This document shows positions 1 to 9,250 of a DNA stretch of 64,000 nucleotides, one piece after another. The stretch is from Chitinophaga costaii (lineage in GTDB: Bacteria > Bacteroidota > Bacteroidia > Chitinophagales > Chitinophagaceae): positions 124,001-188,000 of the forward strand of contig NZ_FMAR01000001.1 of assembly GCF_900094705.1 (NCBI RefSeq), read 5' to 3'. Position numbers and translations under genes: made by a program. Numbering within the stretch: position 1 is the first letter of the stretch; each line of letters begins with the position of its first letter. The notes beneath the pieces are model-generated. The model ran no database searches and was not told where the DNA came from. It saw only the letters and a list, made by a program, of their open reading frames with translations.

Positions 1-3000
1 TCCAGGAACTCCCGGAAATGCAGGCTGCCAGCGGGGCGGTTGCGCACCGCCAGGGTATTAACGAACATGCCGGTCATATCTGCAGTGTCCGGGTGCTGAC
101 GGCCCAGCATAGGCGTACCAACCACCACATCTTCCGTATTACCTAATTTGCCAAGTAACACATTATAGGCAGCGAGGAGCAGTGTAAATAAAGTGAGTCC
201 GGAGGTGTCGGCAATCTTTTTAAGCGCTAAAGTACCGGCTGCCGGTAGTTCAAAATAAACATTGCTGCCGCTGTATGATTTTCGGGCTGGCCTCTTAAAA
301 TCGCAGGGCAGTTGCAGGCTTTCGGGTACATCGCGATACAGCTCCATCCAAAACGCCTTCTGTTGCGCAATTTTCTGCTGATGACCTGTACTTTGCTGCC
401 ACAGGGCATAATCTTTATAGTGCAATGATAAGGGGGGCAACGATTCGCCACGGTACAAGGCCATAAAATCCCTGATCAGCAAACCTTGCGACACCCCGTC
501 TGTTACAATATGGTGCATATCTATCAGCAGGATGCTTTCTTCCGGGACCAGGGATATCATGCCAACCCTCAGCAGGGGCGGATTTCGCAGGTTAAACGGC
601 GCAATGAACTGCCGGATAATAACTGGTATTTCACTTTCTGTTGCCTGATAGCGGATGATGGAAAAGTGAACATTTGCGCTGATAACCTGTACCGGCTCCT
701 CATTTTTTATCTGGATGGACGTGCGTAATATTTCATGCCGGTGTATTAGCTTTATAAATGCCTTTTCCAGTGCATCGTAGTCGGCTTTCCCTTTTATGCG
801 TATGGCTTTCGGCATATTATAGGCCAGGGATTCCGGCTCCATTTCATGCAGGATAAATAATCTTTTCTGTGCAGACGACAGCAGATGCTGTTCGCTGCCG
901 GTGGCTGGCAGCAGCGGCGCCACCTCGCTTTCACCGGCAAACAGCAGGGAGGCAATACCGCTGATGGTGGCATGTTTGAAAAAATCTGACAGCGAAATAT
1001 CCACCGCAAATTTTTTCCGGATCAGGTTTACCAGGTTAAGCGCTTTCAGCGAGTCGCCGCCCAGCTCAAAGAAATTATCTTCCACGCTGATTACATCATA
1101 CCCAAACAGCTCCTGCCATAACTCCAACAGTATGGCTTCCGGACCGGCAGAAGGGAGTACCACCGCTGCCTGTTGCGTTCTTTCCAGCTTGGGTAATGCC
1201 AGCGGCAATTCCTTTTCAGCCGGCGTTTGTTTTTTCACCCATTTATCAATACGTGCATTTAAATTATTTACAGATATAATTAAACGGGGGTATGGCGGAA
1301 CGGCCATCATGGCATCAAACACCGCTGCGGCATCACCGGTGCCAATGCTATTAGCGGGTAATTTGTCCTGCTCACCGGTTTGCCACGCGTCCCAGTCCAA
1401 CGCCGTCCAACGGGTTCCCTGCGGGTTGTCATAAAGTTCGGCGAGCCTGTCGAGATACGCATTAGCGGCTGCATATGCGAAATATCCCACTCCTCCCAAC
1501 AAACCTGCAACAGAAGAGAACAACACTACAAAGTCCGGCTGTTTATCTTCAAAAATCTGGTAAATATTTTCCGCCCCGCAAATCTTTGCTCTCATGAGGG
1601 CTTCACCTGCATCGGGTGTAAGGTGCGTGATGAGGTGTTTGCTTATATCCGGACGCTGGGCTGCCAAATGAAATACGCCGGCTACCGGGCCCTGAGCCGT
1701 AATAAAATCTGCTACTACTTTCCGGAAGGCATGCAGGTCTGTTACATCTGCATGGAGGTATTGTATGCCTGGCACTGTTTGCTGCAGCTGTTCCCAACGC
1801 TTGCCGGCGTTGGCCAAAGGCGTTCTGCCAATAACAACAACGCGTCCTTTCTTTTCATGGATGTGCTGCGCCAATAAAAATCCTATCTGTCCAAGACCTC
1901 CGGTAATCAAATAATTTCCGCCTTCCTTTACTGCCCGTGTAGTGGCAGGTTGTGTAGTAGTGATGTTCTCATAAACAGGCAGCCAGCGTATATTTCCTGA
2001 CCGCAGGCATACAAGGTGGTCCGGATCGCTGGCAATACATTCGTGGTAAATGGCATCATAATAATTTTGTAAAGTGGCATTTACGGGGAGATCAATATTA
2101 ACGGCCTTCAACTGAAAATATTCCTGCGCCATTACGGGTAATATTCCCGGCAGCGCTGCTACTGCCCGTGTTACCTGTTCATTGCCGGTTACATTGTAAT
2201 TACCTGTGGTAATACTGCAGAGACATATTTTTTCAGGGCTGGTAAGTACAGACAATGCTTTTGCAAGGAACATCCATTGTTTGAACAACTGCCAGTGGCC
2301 GGCATCCGGCGCATCCCAGCCAGTGGTATCCACCAGTGTAAGCGCGGTGGTATCTGTATTAAAATGCTTTAGTACTGCGGCATAATGTTCGGGATTATCT
2401 TTGTTGATGATAAATTGATGGCTATTTGCTGCATATGTTTCCACCTTATCCAGTAAAAGATGGTATACCGCAACGCCCGGCTGCTGCAGGCGTGTAACCA
2501 ATTCCGTTACCAGTTGCCTGTTATCGCCTATCACCAGCCATTTTCCGTTTGGCGGGCCGGTTAATACAGGCAACAGGCTTCTGCGCCAGGTTGGCAGGTA
2601 CCACCAGCTGGCAGGTTTCGTTCTTCCAATGGGTGCCCTGTTTTCCAGGAACTCATCCAACAGCACCGGATCAATTTTAAATTCCTGGGCTACAAACGGA
2701 TATCCCGGCAGCGGTATTTTTTTGCGTGGTGCCGGGTATAATTGATTCCAGTGTACCGGGATACCTTGCAGCCACATTTGCCGGATGCCTTGCAGCATGT
2801 AGTGCCAGTCGCCGACCGTTTTATTATTGACTGGTTTAATGAGGCTCACCAGGATATGTGCTGGTGTATAATTTTCATTTTCCCTGATAAAACTGCTTAA
2901 AGAGTTACCGGGGCCAAGTTCAAGGATCAGTGCATCCTGGTTTTTCAGCAGTTGCGATAAGCCTTTATCCAGCTGCACGGTATTGCGCAGGTGGCCGGCC

Positions 3001-5306
3001 CAGTATTGTATATTGCAGCCATCCTGACCGGTGATAAAACTGCCGGTTACATTTGAAATAAAAGGTACCTGAGGCGTACCAAACTGTTCATCAGCAAAAG
3101 CTGCAGCAAATGCCTCGGCAGCGCCTTTCATCATGGGCGAATGAAAAGCATGCGAAGTATTGAGCAGTTGCGAGGCGAAATTGTGGCCAGCCAGTTTTCC
3201 CGCAGTATCTTTTATTACAGCGGCGGCGCCCGAAATCACGCAGTGGCCGGGGCTGTTTACCGAAGCAAATGATAACGAAGACGGCAAATGCTTCAGCACT
3301 TCTTTCCAGCCTGCGCGTATGGCCAGCATATCGCCGGGTTCCATGGCCTGCATCAGTTCCCCGCGTTTCACCACGAGGCGCAGGGCTTGTGGTAAAGTCA
3401 TTACACCCGCCATACAGGCCGCCACATATTCCCCGATACTGTGTCCTATCATACTGTGCGGCTGCCATCCCCAGGCGATAACCTGCTGCGCAAGCGCATA
3501 TTCAAAAATAAACAACAGCGGCTGGCTGTTCACCGTTTGGTTAATTAAGCTACTATCGCTTTCTTCATCAGGGTATAATATTTTTTCAAAGTCTTTGCCC
3601 GTCAGTGTTTCCAGCAGTTTAAAACATTGTTGCATTACTTCGCGGAACACGCCTTCTCTTTTATAGAGTTCTGCACCCATGCCTGCATACTGCATGCCCT
3701 GGCCCGGAAAGGCGAATATTACTTTACGTTCCTTTGTTTCGGTAACTGCCTGTTTTAACTGGTTATTTTCCAATAATGCCAGCATTTCCGCACGTGTATG
3801 AAATATGCCGGCGCATTTGACGGCCATTGTTTCCCGGCCTGCCTGGAGTGTATGTGCCAGGGCGGGCAGGTCAGTATCCGGATGATGCTGTAGAAATGTT
3901 TTTAATGATTCCTGCATTGCTTCCAGTACAGGTGCATGCCTGGCCGATAATACCAGCAGGTGTTCTTCCGCCGGCGCTTCAACATGCTTCTCCGGCTGAT
4001 AGCCTTTAAGCACCACATGCGCGTTGGTACCGCCAATGCCAAAAGAGCTGACCCCGGCAAATACCGGCATTTTTGCAGGCCAGGCAATGGATTCCTTGCT
4101 GATGACAAATGGCGATGTGTCGAGCCTGAGCAGCGGGTTGGGTGTATCAAAGTTTACTACCGGCGGAATAATACGGTGATTGACCACCAATACTGCTTTC
4201 ATAAATCCTGCAATACCTGCTGCCACATCGAGGTGACCGAAGTTGGTTTTGGTAGCGCCCAGGAAACAGTAGTTTCTTTTATCTGTATTAAACGCTTTTT
4301 TAAGCGCTTCTATTTCTATGTGATCACCGAGGCTGGTACCGGTTCCGTGTGTTTCCAGGAAGCCTACTTCTTCCGGGGAAATACCTGCTGTAGCCAATGC
4401 TTCCTGCACCACTGCCACCTGCCCCTGCAGGCTTGGCGCCGTAAAACCCGGTTTGCGGTTGCCATCGTTATTAATGGCGCTGCCTTTTATGACGGCGTAA
4501 ATATAGTCACCGTCTTTTATAGCAAGGTCCAGCGGCTTCAATACCACCATACCGGCGCCTTCGCCGCTCACGATGCCTTTTGCCTGCTGGTCAAATGCCC
4601 GGCAGTGGCCATCGGGCGAATTGATGTAGCCCTCCTGGTACAGGTATCCTTTACGACGGCCAACACTCAGCGACACACCACCGGCTACTGCTACCTGGCA
4701 TTGGCCCAGGTAGAGGGAATTTAATGCCATATGCAGGGCTACCAGTGAAGTGGAGCAGGCGGTATCCATACTCATCACGGGGCCGTTGAGCCCCAACTTA
4801 TGAGCCGTTAGCGAAGGCCCGAAATCTTTACTCATAAAATGATTAGCGCCCCAACTGCCAATGCGGGCAGGGATATCTGATAAGTTGCAGAGGATCTGCC
4901 ACAGCGGGTTACCAGAGGCGCCGGCAAACAATCCGATGGGCGCCTGGGTTACTCCCGGCGGACAGCCGGCATCCAGCAGTGCATTATAGATACACTCGTG
5001 CATCAGCCGTGTCTGGGGGTCCATGAGCATGGCTTCATCCACCGTATAATGAAAGAAAGATGCATCAAAATTATATTTCCCCTTTACCTGGCCGCCATCG
5101 GAATATACATACGCCGGATTGTCTGCCAGGTGCGGGTCTACTCCTGAATCAATAATTTCCTGCCGGGAATAAAAGTTGATGGATTCCCTCCCCTCCCGGA
5201 TATTATTCCAGAACTGCAGGATGTTGCCGGCGCCAGGGAAACGACAATCCATACCAATAACAGCAATATCCTTCACGTTGGTAGTGGTGGTATGATCGGG
5301 CATCAT
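1..5306 (-). CDS. Hybrid PKS-NRPS 7 (KS-AT-KR-ACP-C...), 3' end beyond the window
   Basis: The reading frame opens at an ATG at 5306 (a second ATG follows at once) and stays open to base 1, so the C-terminus is missing. Domains read from the translation: ketosynthase at about residues 10-430 with active-site DTACSTS near residue 184, HGTGT and NFGHLD; acyltransferase with GQG, GHSIGEYVAA near 620 and HAFHS, the pattern expected for malonyl-CoA; ketoreductase with TGGLGQIG and the Ser, Tyr and Asn of the YAAAN motif; ACP with LGGDSLKA near 1420; and a condensation domain from about 1475 with HHIVTDG, cut at its NTLAVRN motif. There is no DH, ER or methyltransferase, so the module should add two carbons and leave a beta-hydroxyl before passing the chain to an amino acid activated outside the window. 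It starts 26 bases after the SGNH gene and is the last gene seen in the operon. Confidence 0.95.
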   Translation of the reverse strand, partial: MMPDHTTTTNVKDIAVIGMDCRFPGAGNILQFWNNIREGRESINFYSRQEIIDSGVDPHLADNPAYVYSDGGQVKGKYNFDASFFHYTVDEAMLMDPQTRLMHECIYNALLDAGCPPGVTQAPIGLFAGASGNPLWQILCNLSDIPARIGSWGANHFMSKDFGPSLTAHKLGLNGPVMSMDTACSTSLVALHMALNSLYLGQCQVAVAGGVSLSVGRRKGYLYQEGYINSPDGHCRAFDQQAKGIVSGEGAGMVVLKPLDLAIKDGDYIYAVIKGSAINNDGNRKPGFTAPSLQGQVAVVQEALATAGISPEEVGFLETHGTGTSLGDHIEIEALKKAFNTDKRNYCFLGATKTNFGHLDVAAGIAGFMKAVLVVNHRIIPPVVNFDTPNPLLRLDTSPFVISKESIAWPAKMPVFAGVSSFGIGGTNAHVVLKGYQPEKHVEAPAEEHLLVLSARHAPVLEAMQESLKTFLQHHPDTDLPALAHTLQAGRETMAVKCAGIFHTRAEMLALLENNQLKQAVTETKERKVIFAFPGQGMQYAGMGAELYKREGVFREVMQQCFKLLETLTGKDFEKILYPDEESDSSLINQTVNSQPLLFIFEYALAQQVIAWGWQPHSMIGHSIGEYVAACMAGVMTLPQALRLVVKRGELMQAMEPGDMLAIRAGWKEVLKHLPSSLSFASVNSPGHCVISGAAAVIKDTAGKLAGHNFASQLLNTSHAFHSPMMKGAAEAFAAAFADEQFGTPQVPFISNVTGSFITGQDGCNIQYWAGHLRNTVQLDKGLSQLLKNQDALILELGPGNSLSSFIRENENYTPAHILVSLIKPVNNKTVGDWHYMLQGIRQMWLQGIPVHWNQLYPAPRKKIPLPGYPFVAQEFKIDPVLLDEFLENRAPIGRTKPASWWYLPTWRRSLLPVLTGPPNGKWLVIGDNRQLVTELVTRLQQPGVAVYHLLLDKVETYAANSHQFIINKDNPEHYAAVLKHFNTDTTALTLVDTTGWDAPDAGHWQLFKQWMFLAKALSVLTSPEKICLCSITTGNYNVTGNEQVTRAVAALPGILPVMAQEYFQLKAVNIDLPVNATLQNYYDAIYHECIASDPDHLVCLRSGNIRWLPVYENITTTQPATTRAVKEGGNYLITGGLGQIGFLLAQHIHEKKGRVVVIGRTPLANAGKRWEQLQQTVPGIQYLHADVTDLHAFRKVVADFITAQGPVAGVFHLAAQRPDISKHLITHLTPDAGEALMRAKICGAENIYQIFEDKQPDFVVLFSSVAGLLGGVGYFAYAAANAYLDRLAELYDNPQGTRWTALDWDAWQTGEQDKLPANSIGTGDAAAVFDAMMAVPPYPRLIISVNNLNARIDKWVKKQTPAEKELPLALPKLERTQQAAVVLPSAGPEAILLELWQELFGYDVISVEDNFFELGGDSLKALNLVNLIRKKFAVDISLSDFFKHATISGIASLLFAGESEVAPLLPATGSEQHLLSSAQKRLFILHEMEPESLAYNMPKAIRIKGKADYDALEKAFIKLIHRHEILRTSIQIKNEEPVQVISANVHFSIIRYQATESEIPVIIRQFIAPFNLRNPPLLRVGMISLVPEESILLIDMHHIVTDGVSQGLLIRDFMALYRGESLPPLSLHYKDYALWQQSTGHQQKIAQQKAFWMELYRDVPESLQLPCDFKRPARKSYSGSNVYFELPAAGTLALKKIADTSGLTLFTLLLAAYNVLLGKLGNTEDVVVGTPMLGRQHPDTADMTGMFVNTLAVRNRPAGSLHFREFL

Positions 5307-5332
5307 GATCTGTTTTTTAAGTCGCTAAAAAT

Positions 5333-7438
5333 CTATTGGATCGTTTGCACGGTGAAGGAAAACACTTCACCAAATACAGGATAAATAAGGCTGAGCGCTG
5401 CTTCTAATGAGCCGGCAGCGGCAGCATCCAGTTCCGGAAATGGCACGGGCCAGCGTACTTTTATTACGTTTGCGGCCCTGCCTACTGCGTTGCCGGGCAG
5501 GTTAAACACCACGTGCTTCCATGCGCTGTTTGCCACGGTGGCGTAAACTGGCGTGGTATCGTCGTTAAGGTATATTTCCACCTCGCGTCCGCACGCATGA
5601 GGGGTACGAAAAGTAAGGGTACAGCGATGGGGTTCATGTTCATTTTTTGCGATAAAATGAAAAGTGCTTGCAAGGGTGCGCGACTGGTAATAGTTTCGCC
5701 GCGGGCTCATGGTAAATTCATTATAATTGTTGGTGCTATAGGTAAATGAGGTGAGCTCCACCGGTGCAGCGCCTACGCCATGTTCACTCACCCAGAGATC
5801 GGCCAGCTGCTCCAGGGCATTGGGCTGGGCGGCCGTTAACTCTGTAGCCAGGATCCCGGCAAGCGGTATATCCAGCAATTTACGCTGGCGTTCATGGGCC
5901 AGTTTCAGGCCTCCTTCGTATTGCCGCATCCCTCCTTCCACAATCACGTCTTCAAAAGCACTACAAAAGATGGTAGCGGTTTCCCTTGCGGAAAAGTCAA
6001 TGAAATTTTTGATTACTTCCACCACGGAACCGGAATGCCCGATAGATTTTTTACAGTGATACTGCACTAACTCTTTCGACTGCCCGAAATGTGCATTGTG
6101 AATGGCAGCGCCAAAGTGTGCAATGGCCTGTACCTGCGATGCCGGCGTTACAGCGGAAGCCGGAATAGCCTCCAACGGTTTGTTTACACCGGCGAGCAGT
6201 GAAAGCACTTTTTGCGCCGTGAAGCGCATGGCCGTTTTTATTCCTTCTACTGAAAGGTGGCAATAATCCAGGAAAAGGCTTCTGTTGGGAATACCTGCTG
6301 TAAGCGTGCTTTTAAACAGTGCAGGCAGGTCAACTACCTGCATACCGTTTTTGGCAGCGGCGTAGAGCATTTTTTCGCGCATAAAGCCATTACAGCGCGG
6401 GGTAAAATTAGAACCCCGGTATATAACCAGGTCCCTTGCTGTTTCGAAGGCTTCCCTGGCAGCATTCCAATTACTGGTAGCAACATAATAATCGCCCAGC
6501 CATTCATGCCCGAGTGCATTCAGCGGATCAAGGCGGAGCATTTCGCTGACGGCTGCCAGCCACGCTTCATGGTCCTGCCGGGTGCGGGCCTGTGCGGCAT
6601 CCCCGCGCGCTTTCAACCACGCTATGCCTGCTTCGCCGGATACCTGCGCCAGGCTGTTTTCAATATCATTACTCCGCCAATCCTGCAGGTTAAATTCAGG
6701 TACAATCAACAGCACCGGTACCTGGTGGGCGATGAAGGATTCCCGGATGCTTTCAAATAATTTATCTGATTTTGACAAAGATCCGTTTTCCACCAGCTCA
6801 CGGATACCGCCAAGACCTTTACTTTTCAGCGTGTGGAGTATTTCGGTACGCGACGCCAACGGCATACTCAGCAATAATTCCTGTAACTGCTGCATCCAGT
6901 TGTTGCCCGCAAAAATGATAACGAGGTCCGGTTCCAGTTTGCCACAGCTGTTCACCAGCGCTGTGAGGCCGCCCAGCGTTTGACTGATGCGCGCCAGGTC
7001 TATTACCTCTACATTGTTGTGCAGCTCCGCAGATTCGTTCAGGATGGCTTCCAGCTCAATTGCCACATTATAATAGGGATCATAGAGATATCCCCGCGCA
7101 ACGGATTCTCCTAATAACAGGATCCGGCGCTTTTCACTTTTAGGCTTTATATGATGTACATATGCCCATTGTGACCAATCCACCTGCAGGGCGATATCGC
7201 GGTAATAATGGATACCGTCTGCTGCTGGTTTTTCCTGCCAGATACCAATATGGTTACCGGTGGCAGCCGGCTCGGAAGCAGGTTTTAACGGTGTTCTGGC
7301 AGGCACGGGAGGCGTTTCTGAAAATACAGCTATCAGTTCCTTCATCCTTTCATTGTTGATATCTCCTTTGCTCATGAGAGCCGCCAGTTCGCTGGCCAGC
7401 GGTTTGAGTGCTGCCGATGGTCTGAAGTCCTGTTGCAT
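5333..7438 (-). CDS. SGNH/GDSL hydrolase-like protein with TPR-like and beta-rich C-terminal regions
   Basis: A 701-residue protein with no signal peptide, so probably cytoplasmic. Residues 104-395 carry the marks of the SGNH fold: LLLGES with candidate nucleophile Ser112, GNN at 178-180, and DYCH with Asp391 and His394 as the acid-base pair. A helical insert at about 275-340 (AWLAAVSEMLRLDP..., then GDYYVATSNWNAA) resembles one or two TPR units. The C-terminal 200 residues look beta-rich and I do not recognise them. SGNH enzymes hydrolyse or transfer acyl esters and thioesters. Here it could trim mis-primed carrier proteins, move an acyl group on the product, or help release the chain, since no thioesterase domain is visible; these roles are inference. 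It starts 11 bases after the carbamoyltransferase gene and lies 26 bases before PKS-NRPS 7. Confidence 0.8.
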   Translation of the reverse strand: MQQDFRPSAALKPLASELAALMSKGDINNERMKELIAVFSETPPVPARTPLKPASEPAATGNHIGIWQEKPAADGIHYYRDIALQVDWSQWAYVHHIKPKSEKRRILLLGESVARGYLYDPYYNVAIELEAILNESAELHNNVEVIDLARISQTLGGLTALVNSCGKLEPDLVIIFAGNNWMQQLQELLLSMPLASRTEILHTLKSKGLGGIRELVENGSLSKSDKLFESIRESFIAHQVPVLLIVPEFNLQDWRSNDIENSLAQVSGEAGIAWLKARGDAAQARTRQDHEAWLAAVSEMLRLDPLNALGHEWLGDYYVATSNWNAAREAFETARDLVIYRGSNFTPRCNGFMREKMLYAAAKNGMQVVDLPALFKSTLTAGIPNRSLFLDYCHLSVEGIKTAMRFTAQKVLSLLAGVNKPLEAIPASAVTPASQVQAIAHFGAAIHNAHFGQSKELVQYHCKKSIGHSGSVVEVIKNFIDFSARETATIFCSAFEDVIVEGGMRQYEGGLKLAHERQRKLLDIPLAGILATELTAAQPNALEQLADLWVSEHGVGAAPVELTSFTYSTNNYNEFTMSPRRNYYQSRTLASTFHFIAKNEHEPHRCTLTFRTPHACGREVEIYLNDDTTPVYATVANSAWKHVVFNLPGNAVGRAANVIKVRWPVPFPELDAAAAGSLEAALSLIYPVFGEVFSFTVQTIQ

Positions 7439-7449
7439 GATGATGGGAA

Positions 7450-9201
7450 TTAAACGAATGTGTAAACGTTATGGTTAAGCGTGCTGTAGATGGATCTTTC
7501 GTGCATAAGTAGGAACTGCAGTAGTTCCAGGCTGTTTTCTTCCCTGCTGATGATAAAATCGCCGATCACGAGGCAATCGATATCTGTCGTGATAAAACAT
7601 TTCATCGCATCTTCAATATTGCAGACAATCGGTTCGCCTTTTATATTAAAAGAGGTATTTAATAAAATCGGGCAGCCGGTAATACGGTCGAATGCCTCGA
7701 GGAGTGCGTAAAACCTTGGATTGGTATGCGGATTTACGGTTTGTACCCTGGCAGATCCATCTACATGTGTAATAGCTGGCAGGGATACATCCGCAATCAT
7801 CTGACAGGTTTCCAGCATAAAAGGGGAAGGATGATCGAGGTCGAAGTATTCAGCTGCGCGATGTTCGATTACTGCCGGCGCAAAGGGTCTGAATCCTTCT
7901 CTTTTTTTAACCATCGCATTGATACGTTCCCGCATAGACGGATGACGCGGATCGGCCAGGATGGAACGTGCGCCTAATGATCTTGGGCCAAACTCCATGC
8001 GGCCCTGGAACCAGCCAATTACTTTGCCTTCCTTAATTTTTTCGGCGGTAAGCGTGCATAGCCTGTCGGGGTCGCCGGTACAATCTGTATAAATAATATT
8101 TGTAGGTGCGAGAAATTTTTTGATATCATTGTTGGTGTAGGCAGGCCCGAGATATACGTGCTTCATTTTCTCCACCGGCATAGACTCGCCGGTGAGATCA
8201 ACATAAGCATAAGCTGCCGCCCCCATACAACCACCTGCATCATTAGCTGCCGGCTGTACAAACAACTGTTTGAAAGGGCCATGTTTCAGCACTTTACCAT
8301 TGGCAACACAATTTAAGGCTACACCACCGGCCATACACAGGTTTTCCATTCCCGTACAATCGTGAAGATAGCGGGCCTTTTCCAGCAGAATCTCTTCCAG
8401 CACTACCTGCAGGCTTTTAGCAATATCCATGTGAAACTGTTCCATTTCCGCATCTTCCATACGGGGCGGGCGGCCAAACAGTTCTGCCAGTTCAGGAGAA
8501 TACATGCATATGCCAGCCAGAAAATCGAAGTAACGCATATCGAGTTTGTATTTGCCACCGGCTTCCATCTGCACCAGGCGCCTCATTTGCTTTACATAGC
8601 CGGGCGCGCCATAAGGCGCCAGTCCCATTACCTTATATTCACCGTCGTTAACACCAAAGCCCAGGTAACTGGTAATAGTGCTGTATAACAAGCCCAATGA
8701 ATCCGGGAAATCCACTTCTTCAAATATTTTCACTCCCTTTGCATTACCCACCCCATAGGTGGTGGTAGCCCATTCCCCAACGCCATCTACTGTAAATACG
8801 GCCGATTCCCGGAAGCCGGAAAAGTAAAATGAACTGGCAGAATGTGAGAGGTGATGATCCACATATTTTATTTGCCCCTGGTAGCCTAATACTTCACGTA
8901 TCTGCGTTTCCACGTGGCCGGGAGATACACTTCCCAGCAGCTCTCCCGGGTGGCCCAGGATACCGCTCCAGATCTGCCTCGCCAGCTTCTTGGAGGGGTC
9001 CTCATAATAAGCCAGGCAATCAATATCCGTAATGGATAACCCAGCTTCCCGCAGACAATATTTCATTGCGTGGATAGGCGCAGAGGCATCAGCTTTTCTG
9101 CGGGTAAAACGCTCCTCTTCAGCAGCATATTTTAAGATACCGTTCTGCAGCAGACAGCAGGCTGCATCATGAAAAAATGCGGAAACACCTATAATATTCA
9201 T
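7450..9201 (-). CDS. O-carbamoyltransferase (NodU/CmcH/TobZ family)
   Basis: This 583-residue protein is full length for the NodU/CmcH/TobZ family. These enzymes make carbamoyl-adenylate from carbamoyl phosphate and ATP and move the carbamoyl group to a hydroxyl of a sugar or antibiotic. The N-terminal Kae1-like domain starts IIGVSAFFHDAA and has the metal-site residues VDHHLSH (His116, His120) and TVDG (Asp139). MAGGVALNC is near 290, and EFGPRSLGARSIL in the C-terminal half is the conserved family motif. Candidate acceptors in this pathway are the two ketoreductase-derived hydroxyls, the Ser side chains, or the hydroxyl made by the CmlA-like oxygenase; the sequence does not say which. The gene sits between two PKS-NRPS genes in the operon, 49 bases after PKS-NRPS 6, the largest gap in the cluster. 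Confidence 0.94.
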   Translation of the reverse strand: MNIIGVSAFFHDAACCLLQNGILKYAAEEERFTRRKADASAPIHAMKYCLREAGLSITDIDCLAYYEDPSKKLARQIWSGILGHPGELLGSVSPGHVETQIREVLGYQGQIKYVDHHLSHSASSFYFSGFRESAVFTVDGVGEWATTTYGVGNAKGVKIFEEVDFPDSLGLLYSTITSYLGFGVNDGEYKVMGLAPYGAPGYVKQMRRLVQMEAGGKYKLDMRYFDFLAGICMYSPELAELFGRPPRMEDAEMEQFHMDIAKSLQVVLEEILLEKARYLHDCTGMENLCMAGGVALNCVANGKVLKHGPFKQLFVQPAANDAGGCMGAAAYAYVDLTGESMPVEKMKHVYLGPAYTNNDIKKFLAPTNIIYTDCTGDPDRLCTLTAEKIKEGKVIGWFQGRMEFGPRSLGARSILADPRHPSMRERINAMVKKREGFRPFAPAVIEHRAAEYFDLDHPSPFMLETCQMIADVSLPAITHVDGSARVQTVNPHTNPRFYALLEAFDRITGCPILLNTSFNIKGEPIVCNIEDAMKCFITTDIDCLVIGDFIISREENSLELLQFLLMHERSIYSTLNHNVYTFV

Positions 9202-9250
9202 GTGCGTTGATTAATTGATGAATAGGAAAAAGGAAGAGAGATAAATCAAA

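Noticed and set aside
3424..3470. GHSIG motif as a thioesterase active site
   Set aside because: It sits inside an acyltransferase domain with GQG upstream and HAFHS downstream. The same applies to the GHSIG in PKS-NRPS 6.
3960..4724. 254-residue plus-strand reading frame, and similar long plus-strand frames throughout
   Set aside because: They lie opposite conserved KS, A and C domain coding sequence, have no recognisable domains, and follow the codon bias of the real minus-strand genes.
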